DNA of 64,000 nucleotides, taken from Lachnospiraceae bacterium M18-1 (lineage in GTDB: Bacteria; Bacillota; Clostridia; Lachnospirales; Lachnospiraceae). This document shows positions 1 to 7,577 of the stretch, in pieces. The notes beneath the pieces were generated by a model. That model was not told where the DNA came from, did no database searches, and saw only the letters and a list, made by a program, of their open reading frames with translations. The stretch spans positions 32,492 through 96,491 of the forward strand of contig KE159609.1 of assembly GCA_000403295.2 (NCBI GenBank). The letters run 5' to 3'. Made by a program: the position numbers and the translations under genes. Every line of letters starts with the position of its first letter. Within the stretch, counting starts at the first letter, position 1.

Positions 1-2
1 AG

Positions 3-1058
3 AACGTGTTCAACCTGCTTCGGATCCAGCTCCAGAAGATTCAGGAAGCCATGGGGAAGATCCGGAGAAATGCATTGAATTATTCGGTCCGTGATTATGA
101 GCAGATCCTGCATGAAAATCTGGAAACCATCGACGACACCAAGAAAAAGTTCCAGAACTACCGGGAAATGGTAAAAAGCCGCGTACAGGAACTGGAAGAG
201 ACCAATATCAATGTCAGGAGGCTCAGCCCGAAGGAGGAGGAAAAATTAAGGCATCTGCGGGAAATTGAGTGGTATCTGAACCGCACCATTGACGAGCATC
301 AGAAGATCCTGGGCAGTCATTTGGACCTGAAAGCGCTGTACACCCGGGAACTGGAAGACCTGACCCGGATGTCATTGATCAGACGGTTTTCCCTGCGGAC
401 AGAATTATATGACAGGCTTCTGGAAAAACCGGCCGCCCTGGAGGAACTGGAATATTTCCTGCGGCCCCTGTTCAACCAGGATGCAGAAAAGGTCTACAAC
501 CTGAATAAGGCTTTCCAGCTGCAGCGCCCGGTGCGCAGGCAGGCGGAGGAGGATATCCAGGAACAGATCGATTTTGACGAGGAAGCGTGGGAGCAGGAGC
601 AGGAACGTCTCCGGATGGAAAAGCTGAAACGCTACAAGCAGAGCCTGACCGGACTGCTGGAACAGGCTGTCCGTACAGAGAAGGGGGAGATCACCCTGGA
701 ACAGGTGGAGGAGCAGATTCGGGAAGACATGGAAGTCTGCGACCGGCTGATCCCGAATGTGGAGATCTTCAAGGAGATCATGGTGGAATTGATCAAGAAC
801 CGGGAAGTGGAGCTTGATGTGCTGCGGAAGGAGCGAAGCCAGTTCATCCAGGACCGGCAGGGGGAATTTCAGCTCAATGAGATGCTGCTGCAGCTGACAG
901 AGGAAAATCCGGAATTTGCGGATATCCGGCAGATCCGGGTGGAACGCCTCGAAAAGGGCGGTACAGTGACTTTTGCGGGGATCCGCAATGAAAACGGGGA
1001 ACGAAAAGATATCCGGTGTTCAAATGTGCGGATCTGCGTATCCCAAAAAGAAGGATGA
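3..1058 (+). CDS. jetA: JetA/MukF-like kleisin subunit, 5'-truncated by window edge
   Basis: The reading frame is open to the left edge, so the first codons lie outside the window; the GTG at 6 is only an internal codon candidate. The visible 351 residues are highly charged and almost entirely helical or coiled coil, with a small C-terminal beta-like tail. It is followed directly by a MukE-like gene and a very large SMC-like ATPase gene on the same strand. That A-B-C order is the one of Wadjet/MksBEF-type complexes, where this position encodes the kleisin that bridges the SMC heads. The family call rests mainly on operon context and coiled-coil character. The N-terminal winged-helix part cannot be seen. 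Seen: frame, composition, gene order. Inferred: kleisin role in a plasmid- or phage-restricting SMC complex. Confidence 0.6.
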   Translation, partial: NVFNLLRIQLQKIQEAMGKIRRNALNYSVRDYEQILHENLETIDDTKKKFQNYREMVKSRVQELEETNINVRRLSPKEEEKLRHLREIEWYLNRTIDEHQKILGSHLDLKALYTRELEDLTRMSLIRRFSLRTELYDRLLEKPAALEELEYFLRPLFNQDAEKVYNLNKAFQLQRPVRRQAEEDIQEQIDFDEEAWEQEQERLRMEKLKRYKQSLTGLLEQAVRTEKGEITLEQVEEQIREDMEVCDRLIPNVEIFKEIMVELIKNREVELDVLRKERSQFIQDRQGEFQLNEMLLQLTEENPEFADIRQIRVERLEKGGTVTFAGIRNENGERKDIRCSNVRICVSQKEG

Positions 1059-1124
1059 TAAGGAGGCCGGCTATGGCATTTGCGCAGATGGACATTTGTG
1101 AGAAGACGAGGAGGGGTGATTTTC

Positions 1125-1841
1125 ATGGCATATGAATTTGGAGATATCAGGATCAGCCAGGAGATTTTTTATTATCTTTTGGAACACCACGAACTGCGGG
1201 AGGATGAGGAGGTCCTGCTGTTCAAGGCATACGCGGAGCAGGAGGAGATCCAGAACCTGGTCAAGTCCCAGGGAGAGGCGGCCTATAGCACGATCGAGCG
1301 TTATGGAAATGTGATCTACCTGATCCCGAAGGAGGAAAATCATTTTCTTGGATTTTCCAAGGCCCAGCTGAAAAATGTGCTCTGCAGATCCAATTCTACG
1401 GATAAGGATTACTATCTGTCTCAGTTTGTGATACTGACTCTTCTGGTGGAATTTTTCGATGGACAGGGGAGCAGCAGTAAGGCCCGGGAATATATGCGTG
1501 TGGGAGAGCTCCAGAACTGCATTTCACGGAGATTAAAGGAAGGCGCGGAACATGTGCCGGAAGACCAGGAGGAGCAGGCGGGCATTGCATTTTCCAATAT
1601 GCTGGAGGCTTACGAGGCGTTAAGATCCGATGAAAAGGGATCGCGCGCGAGGACCACGAAGGAAGGGTTCCTCCACCATATCCTGACATTCCTGCAGAAG
1701 CAGGGACTGGTCGAATATGTGGAACAGGATGAGATGATCAAAACGACAAAAAAGCTGGACAACTTTATGGACTGGAACCTGCTGAATCAGAACAATTATA
1801 AACGGGTGCTGCGGGTTCTCGGGGTTGGGAAGGAAGTATAA
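1125..1841 (+). CDS. jetB: JetB/MukE-like KITE subunit (DUF6063-type)
   Basis: A 238-residue protein starting at the ATG at 1125, preceded by a GAGGAGGGG ribosome site; an upstream in-frame start at 1080 lacks one. It has no signal peptide or membrane segment. The mixed helical sequence, with winged-helix-like segments such as LHHILTFLQKQGLVEY near the C-terminus, suits a MukE/JetB KITE protein, which binds the kleisin in SMC complexes. I recall this type as DUF6063 in Clostridia next to JetA-like and SMC-like genes. It sits 66 bp after the jetA-like gene and 69 bp before the SMC-like gene, so the three are very likely one transcript. Function is from family and context; no catalytic motif is expected. 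Confidence 0.62.
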   Translation: MAYEFGDIRISQEIFYYLLEHHELREDEEVLLFKAYAEQEEIQNLVKSQGEAAYSTIERYGNVIYLIPKEENHFLGFSKAQLKNVLCRSNSTDKDYYLSQFVILTLLVEFFDGQGSSSKAREYMRVGELQNCISRRLKEGAEHVPEDQEEQAGIAFSNMLEAYEALRSDEKGSRARTTKEGFLHHILTFLQKQGLVEYVEQDEMIKTTKKLDNFMDWNLLNQNNYKRVLRVLGVGKEV

Positions 1842-1910
1842 GGGCAGAACGAAGATCCGTCTGCTGTGCAGGCTATCTGATGTAAATACAAAAAAGTCGA
1901 GGTAAACAGA

Positions 1911-4900
1911 ATGAGCAAGATAAACGCGGCCCGTCTGATCAATATCAATTACAATAACAACGCGATCCGGGTCAGTGACGAGACCTTCCGCTTCAACGGG
2001 GAAAGCACGCTGATCTCTCTGAGAAACGGCGGGGGAAAAACCGTCCTGGTCCAGATGCTGACCGCCCCCTTTGTCCACAAACGCTACCGGGACGCCAAGG
2101 ACCGTCCTTTTGAAAGTTATTTCACCACAGGCAAGCCTTCCTTCATCCTGGTGGAGTGGGCCCTGGATCAGAACGCAGGTTTCGTGCTGACCGGGATGAT
2201 GGTGCGCCGAAGCCAGGACAGCGACAGCGGGGAAGACCTGGAGATGGTCAATTTCATCTGCGAATACCGGTCTTCCTGCCTGCAGGATATCCACCATCTC
2301 CCGGTGGTGGAAAAGGGGAAAAAAGAAATGACTCTGAAAAATTTTTCTGCCTGCCGGCAGCTGTTCGAAGGGTATAAGCGGGACCGGTCCCTGCAGTTTT
2401 TTTATTATGATATGAACAACGGGGCGCAGTCCAGGCAGTATTTTGATAAATTACAGGAATATCAGATCCACTATAAGGAGTGGGAGAGTATCATCAAAAA
2501 AGTGAACCTGAAGGAGTCCGGCCTTTCCGAGCTGTTTTCCGACTGCCGGGACGAGAAGGGACTGGTAGAAAAATGGTTTTTGGACGCAGTAGAAAGCAAG
2601 CTGAATAAAGAACGGAACCGGATGAAGGAATTTCAGAGTATTCTGGAAAAATACGTGGGGCAGTATAAGGACAACCGTTCCAAGATCCAGCGCCGGGATA
2701 CGATCCGCCTGTATAAGCAGGAGGCACAGAAGATCCGGGAAAAGCTGTCCGTTTACCGGGAAGGGGAGCAAAAGGAGGAAGAGCAGGAAAATCTGGTGGC
2801 CCATTTTATCGCGGAGCTGGAACGCCTGCAGGCTGTAACAAAGGAAGGGCATGAGGAAGTCCTGTCGCAGATGGAAGAGGTGCTTGCGGAGATCGCCCAT
2901 ATTGAATATGAAAAATTGTCCGGCGAGATTTATCAGCTGGAAGAACAGATGCGTTTTCATCTGAGCAGCCGGGACATGCTTTCTATGGAAAAGGAAGCGC
3001 TGGAACGGGAAACGGAGGAGATCATCCGGAGGCTCCATGTGCTGGCCTGCGCGAAGCAGCAGCGGCTTGCGGATGAGGAAAAGGCGGAGTGGGACGAGGC
3101 TCTGCAGCGGCTTCGGGTGGCGCAGGAGAAAAATGTAAATCTGGAACCGGAGCGGAACCGCCTGGGCTATGTGCTGCGCCGCCATTATGAAAAGGAACTG
3201 GAAGAGAACGGGAAAAGGCAGCAGGAGAACAGCCTGGCCATTGCAGAGACAGAAGAAAATATTTCCCGGGAAAAACAGATACAATCCAATCTGGAAGAGC
3301 AGATCCGGGAAAGGGTATCGGCAGAAGGGGCGCTGAAAAGCCAGGTGCAGGCATATGACCGCCAAGAGGAGCAGTTCAATAACCGGCATCAGGAGCAATT
3401 TGTTCGCAACATCCTGGGGGAATATGAGCCGGGAACGATGGAGATCTTCCAGGAAGCTCAGGAGAACCGGATGGAGGAGCTGGTTCGGGAACGCCTGAAA
3501 ACTAAAAAGGCGCAGGAGGCGTCGAAGGAAACACAGCGGAGCCAGGAACGGAAGCTTGCGGATATGCGGGAGGAGCAGATCCGCAGGAGAGCGGAGCAGG
3601 GGCAGCAGGAAGGGATCCGGAGCAGCTATGAGGAAGAACTGGAAGAGCGGAAGGTGATCCTGAAATATCTGGACCTGGATGAGAAGGAGCTTTTCGACAG
3701 GGAAAAGATCCTTCAGGCATCCGGGCGGAAGCTGCTGGAGACCGCCAACCTGCGCCGAAATCTGGAAAAGGAAGAGGACGGCCTGCAAAAGGAATACCAG
3801 AGGCTGACAAAAGGCCAGGTGCTGGAGCTGCCCCAGGAGCTGGAGGCGGAGCTGACCGGGCTGGGAATCCATGTTGTATACGGGATGGAATGGCTGAAAA
3901 AGAACGGATATCCGGAAAAAGCGAACCAGGAGCTGGTCCGCAGCCACCCATTTTTGCCCTATGGGCTGATCTTGTCGAAGCAGGAGGTGGAAAAGCTGTC
4001 CCGCCATACGGGTAATATCTGTACATCCTTCCCGATTCCCATCATCCTGCGGGAGCATCTGGAAAAGCGGGACAGGGAGGAGCCGGGGAATATCCGCAGG
4101 TTCGAGGACGTCAGCTTTTATGTCCTGTTCAATGAAAATCTTCTCAACGAAGAAAAGCTCCGGGAACTGGTGGCGGAAAAGGAGCGGCAGATCGCGCGGA
4201 AGCGGGAAGCGATCCGGATACGCCAGGAAGAATATCAGCAGTATTTTGAGCGGCAGGAGCAGGTGAAAAACCAGTCGGTGAGCCGGGAAAGCTATGAGGA
4301 GAATGAGAAACGCCTGAAAGAACTGGCGGACCAGATCCAAGGTACAGACGAGGATATCCGGACGGCTTCCCAGAAGCTTGCGGAACTGAAAGAGCAGATA
4401 GAACTCCGGGAGCAGGACATCCGCAGAGCAGACCAGGAGCTGGAACGGCAGCGGCGGAAAGCGGAAGACTTCCAGGAACTGCGGGCTGTGTACGAGGAAT
4501 ATGTGCGTTTCCGGCAGGAACTGGAGCTGTGCAGGAAGGATATGGGCAGGCTTGCGGATAAGCAGAAGCTGTCCAGGGAAAAACTGGAAAAACTGCAGGA
4601 GCGGCAGAAGTCTCTGGAGACTGAGAGAGATGCTCTGCTCCGGGAGGAAGAAGAGCAGCAAGAGGCAGTTCGGAAGTATCGGAGGTATGAGGAATATACG
4701 GAGTTTAAGGAGAAGGAGGCCGGGGAGGACTGGCGCGGGCTGTGGGCTGCGGCCAAGAGCGGCGGAGCGGCTGCGGCCGGGGGACGGCAGGAGCAAAAAA
4801 GTCGGTCAGGAGCCGCAGATGGTGCGGCCGGGGGACAGCAGGAGCAAAAAAGTCGGTCAGGAGCCGCAGATGGTGCGGCTGTAAAACCCCGTGCAGAAAA

Positions 4901-6521
4901 ATCTGCGGTCCAGATCCGGTTGGACCTGCGGAAGATCGTGTCCGATATGGAGGCCAGATACGTAGCAGTCACTGCTACGGTTTCGCTGGAGATACAGGAA
5001 CTGGAACGCCAGGAGCAGCTAAGCGGCAGACGCTGCAAAGAAGCAGACCAGGAACTGAAGCATCTGCAGAAAAAATACGGCCTTACAGATGATGCATGGC
5101 AGGATACGTACTATAACCGAAAAGAGGAATCCCGCCAGGAAGTCCTCCTGGAAGACCGCAGGTTGAAGATCCGGACGAAGCAGTCTCTTTGGAATGAGGA
5201 AGATAAGCGGATCGCCGTCCTCACCCAGCAGAAGGAGGATATTCTGAAGCGGATGCGTACAGAGTGCGGCCAGGAGGAGCCCCTGCCCAAAAGCGAGATC
5301 CAGAACCAGGATTTTGAGTCCCGGAAAAACCAGCTGAAATATCAGGAAAAGGAATTGAAAAACACCGCGGACAAGCTGCAGAAACGTCTCCACAGCCTGG
5401 ATGAAAACCTGACCGCGCTGGCGGAATACAGTGAATTTGAGAAAAAAGAACCGGTGGCCTGGGAACAGGATTTTATAGAAATGAACGCCAAGGAGCTGAG
5501 GAATTTTAAAGGTATCCTCATCCGGGATTATAACCAGTGCCTGAAATCCAGACAGGATGCGAAGGAGCAGCTGGTCCGCGTGCTGAACCAGATCGTGCGG
5601 GATGCGCATTTCCAGGAGGATTATTATAAGAAGCCGCTGGAGGCCATGCTGGAACTGGCCGGCGACGCAGGACAGGTGCAGCGTCAGCTGGAGACCACGA
5701 TTCAGTCCTATGACAGTCTGATGGAAAAGCTGGAAGTGGACATTTCCGTGGTGGAGAAAGAGAAGCAGAAGATCGCGGAGCTTTTGGAGGATTATCTCAA
5801 GGAAGTTCACCGTAACCTTGGCAGGATCGACCAAAATTCCACGATCACGGTACGGGAGCGCGCCATCAAGATGCTGAAGATCCAGCTTCCGGCATGGGAA
5901 GAAAATGAAAATCTGTACCATATCCGGCTGCAGGACCTGATCGACGAGCTGACCGAAAAGGGGATCGGGATCTTTGAGCGAAATGAAAATGCCCAGGAAT
6001 ATTTCGGCACCCGCATGACTACAAGAAATCTGTACGATACGGTGGTGGGTATCGGCAATGTGCAGATCCGCCTCTACAAGATCGAGGCCCAGCGGGAATA
6101 CCCTATCACCTGGGCAGAGGTGGCAAAAAATTCGGGCGGGGAGGGATTTTTGTCTGCATTCGTGATCCTGTCCAGCCTGCTGTACTATATGCGTAAAGAC
6201 GAGACGGATATTTTCGCGGACCGCAACGAAGGAAAAGTGCTGCTCATGGACAATCCGTTTGCCCAGACCAATGCGTCTCATCTGCTGAAGCCGCTCATGG
6301 ATGTGGCGAAAAAGACCAATACCCAGCTCATCTGTCTGACCGGGCTTGGAGGGGACAGCATTTACAACCGGTTTGATAATATTTACGTGCTCAACCTGAT
6401 CACGGCAAGCCTGCGCAGCGGCATGCAGTACCTCCGGGCCAATCACCTGCGGGGAAATGAGCCGGAGACCATGGTGGTGTCGCAGATTGAAGTGATGGAG
6501 CAGCAGGAGCTGGTGTTTTAA
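1911..6521 (+). CDS. jetC: JetC/MukB-like SMC ATPase
   Basis: A 1536-residue SMC-like ATPase. The Walker A motif is RNGGGKT at about residues 38-44. Two long Glu/Gln/Arg-rich coiled-coil arms span most of the protein. The C-terminal head holds the ABC signature NSGGEG near residue 1406 and a Walker B VLLMDNPFAQ near 1442, where the usual DE after the hydrophobic run is DN. This layout is that of MukB/JetC-type loaders that extrude DNA in complex with a kleisin and a KITE protein. A tandem 51-bp duplication encodes an Ala/Gly/Ser-rich insert near residues 945-990, which interrupts the second coiled-coil arm and is unlike the rest of the protein. No JetD-type nuclease follows; the next gene encodes a phosphoesterase. 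If jetD exists it would have to be upstream of the window. Confidence 0.75.
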   Translation: MSKINAARLININYNNNAIRVSDETFRFNGESTLISLRNGGGKTVLVQMLTAPFVHKRYRDAKDRPFESYFTTGKPSFILVEWALDQNAGFVLTGMMVRRSQDSDSGEDLEMVNFICEYRSSCLQDIHHLPVVEKGKKEMTLKNFSACRQLFEGYKRDRSLQFFYYDMNNGAQSRQYFDKLQEYQIHYKEWESIIKKVNLKESGLSELFSDCRDEKGLVEKWFLDAVESKLNKERNRMKEFQSILEKYVGQYKDNRSKIQRRDTIRLYKQEAQKIREKLSVYREGEQKEEEQENLVAHFIAELERLQAVTKEGHEEVLSQMEEVLAEIAHIEYEKLSGEIYQLEEQMRFHLSSRDMLSMEKEALERETEEIIRRLHVLACAKQQRLADEEKAEWDEALQRLRVAQEKNVNLEPERNRLGYVLRRHYEKELEENGKRQQENSLAIAETEENISREKQIQSNLEEQIRERVSAEGALKSQVQAYDRQEEQFNNRHQEQFVRNILGEYEPGTMEIFQEAQENRMEELVRERLKTKKAQEASKETQRSQERKLADMREEQIRRRAEQGQQEGIRSSYEEELEERKVILKYLDLDEKELFDREKILQASGRKLLETANLRRNLEKEEDGLQKEYQRLTKGQVLELPQELEAELTGLGIHVVYGMEWLKKNGYPEKANQELVRSHPFLPYGLILSKQEVEKLSRHTGNICTSFPIPIILREHLEKRDREEPGNIRRFEDVSFYVLFNENLLNEEKLRELVAEKERQIARKREAIRIRQEEYQQYFERQEQVKNQSVSRESYEENEKRLKELADQIQGTDEDIRTASQKLAELKEQIELREQDIRRADQELERQRRKAEDFQELRAVYEEYVRFRQELELCRKDMGRLADKQKLSREKLEKLQERQKSLETERDALLREEEEQQEAVRKYRRYEEYTEFKEKEAGEDWRGLWAAAKSGGAAAAGGRQEQKSRSGAADGAAGGQQEQKSRSGAADGAAVKPRAEKSAVQIRLDLRKIVSDMEARYVAVTATVSLEIQELERQEQLSGRRCKEADQELKHLQKKYGLTDDAWQDTYYNRKEESRQEVLLEDRRLKIRTKQSLWNEEDKRIAVLTQQKEDILKRMRTECGQEEPLPKSEIQNQDFESRKNQLKYQEKELKNTADKLQKRLHSLDENLTALAEYSEFEKKEPVAWEQDFIEMNAKELRNFKGILIRDYNQCLKSRQDAKEQLVRVLNQIVRDAHFQEDYYKKPLEAMLELAGDAGQVQRQLETTIQSYDSLMEKLEVDISVVEKEKQKIAELLEDYLKEVHRNLGRIDQNSTITVRERAIKMLKIQLPAWEENENLYHIRLQDLIDELTEKGIGIFERNENAQEYFGTRMTTRNLYDTVVGIGNVQIRLYKIEAQREYPITWAEVAKNSGGEGFLSAFVILSSLLYYMRKDETDIFADRNEGKVLLMDNPFAQTNASHLLKPLMDVAKKTNTQLICLTGLGGDSIYNRFDNIYVLNLITASLRSGMQYLRANHLRGNEPETMVVSQIEVMEQQELVF
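4772..4873 (+). repeat. In-frame tandem repeat, 51 bp x 2 plus partial third
   Basis: Two adjacent 51-bp units, 4772-4822 and 4823-4873, differ at only one or two bases, and a third begins at 4874 (TGCGGCT). They encode a 17-residue unit (Gln-Glu-Gln-Lys-Ser-Arg-Ser-Gly-rich) inside the SMC-like protein. The unit keeps frame (51 = 17 codons), so copy number can change without destroying the gene. Near-identity between units points to recent slippage or unequal exchange. Confidence 0.9.
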
Positions 6522-6542
6522 CGCTGTAAAATGAAAGGGGCT

Positions 6543-6574
6543 GTCCGCAGAGCATCGAAATAAAGTCTGCGGAC
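6543..6574. other. Hairpin between SMC-like gene and phosphoesterase gene
   Basis: GTCCGCAGA at 6543-6551 pairs perfectly with TCTGCGGAC at 6566-6574 across a 14-base loop. No T-run follows, so a classical terminator is not supported. It could be an mRNA processing or stabilising structure, or a weak terminator for the jetABC-like operon. Confidence 0.45.
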
Positions 6575-6625
6575 GGGCCGGACAGATACGGGGAGAAAGA
6601 CGAAAGCAGTGGGAGGAAAAACGGG

Positions 6626-7519
6626 ATGAAAGGACACCGCATCGGAGTTATTTCAGATACACACGGCATTTTACGGCCAGAGACCGCAGCGTTTTTAAAA
6701 ACCTGCGAGATCATACTGCATGCAGGAGATGTTGGAAAGCCAGAAGTCCTCAGACAGCTCAGGTCGATCGCGGATACGCGTGCAGTCCGCGGAAATGTGG
6801 ATTCGAGACAGATCCGGGATCTTGATGCCCGTGGGGCGGGGAGCCGGAACCACACCGAGGATCCAAAGATCTATGAAGAGGAATCCGAAGCCGGTCAGGC
6901 GGATCTGCCGGAAGATTTACCGGAAGAACTGGAAACAGAACTTTTTGGATTCCGTATTTATATGATCCATGACAAAAAGCAGATCCGGAAAGATTTATCA
7001 GGCGTGGATCTTATCATCTGCGGGCATTCCCATAAATATGAGACGGGGCGTTTTGGAAATGCAGCCTGCCTGAATCCGGGAAGCTGCGGGCCAAGGAGAT
7101 TTCGTCTGCCGGTCACGATGATGCTTCTCACACTGTATCCTGCCGAACACCGGCTGAAAACGGAGAGGATTGACTGCATGGATATGCCTGCAATAGGAAA
7201 GGGGATATCCCTTACGGAGGATTCGGCATGGATATCACAGGAGGATGCGGTCAGAGATGTGCATGGGAAGTCTGCGGACGGCACAGGGCAGAGAGGGCCG
7301 GCAGACACGGGTGAAGAACTGCAGATTCCGGAACAGGATATGTACAGGCTGATCCGGCAGATCATGAAGGAGGTGGATGCCGGAAGAAGGATCGCGGAGA
7401 TTGCCGCCCGGAACCATATCGATGCGAGGTTTGCGGAGCAGGTGTGCCGGATGTACCTGACACATCCGGGAGTGGATGTGGATGGGATTCTGGATCGGAT
7501 GGAAAGGAAAAATTTATAA
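6626..7519 (+). CDS. Calcineurin-like metallophosphoesterase, YfcE/MJ0936-like, with C-terminal extension
   Basis: A 297-residue protein. The N-terminal ~185 residues carry the dimetal phosphoesterase motifs in order: SDTHG, HAGDVG, GNVD and CGHSHKYE, then LNPGSCGPRR, as in YfcE-type phosphodiesterases. Between GNVD and the second half is an acidic, low-complexity stretch longer than in compact family members. The C-terminal ~110 residues are extra: a polar linker, then a helical segment (RRIAEIAARNHIDARFAEQ) that resembles a helix-turn-helix. The gene lies 104 bp after the SMC-like gene on the same strand, with a hairpin between, so co-transcription is possible but not shown. Family members act on phosphodiesters; substrate here is unknown. 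A nuclease role beside an SMC ATPase, as in SbcCD, is only an inference from position. Confidence 0.82.
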   Translation: MKGHRIGVISDTHGILRPETAAFLKTCEIILHAGDVGKPEVLRQLRSIADTRAVRGNVDSRQIRDLDARGAGSRNHTEDPKIYEEESEAGQADLPEDLPEELETELFGFRIYMIHDKKQIRKDLSGVDLIICGHSHKYETGRFGNAACLNPGSCGPRRFRLPVTMMLLTLYPAEHRLKTERIDCMDMPAIGKGISLTEDSAWISQEDAVRDVHGKSADGTGQRGPADTGEELQIPEQDMYRLIRQIMKEVDAGRRIAEIAARNHIDARFAEQVCRMYLTHPGVDVDGILDRMERKNL

Positions 7520-7577
7520 ACGAGTATAAGGGAAATACAGATATAGTAAATAGATAAAAGGATAAAGGGACCATACA

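Noticed and set aside
2451..4796. Long open frame on the minus strand opposite the SMC ATPase (781 codons)
   Set aside because: It is antisense to a clear ATPase gene. Its Leu/Phe/Pro-rich translation is what coiled-coil coding DNA gives in reverse, and no ribosome site or motif is present.
5019..6446. 475-codon minus-strand frame opposite the SMC head region
   Set aside because: Antisense shadow; the sense strand has Walker B and signature motifs, the antisense product has none.
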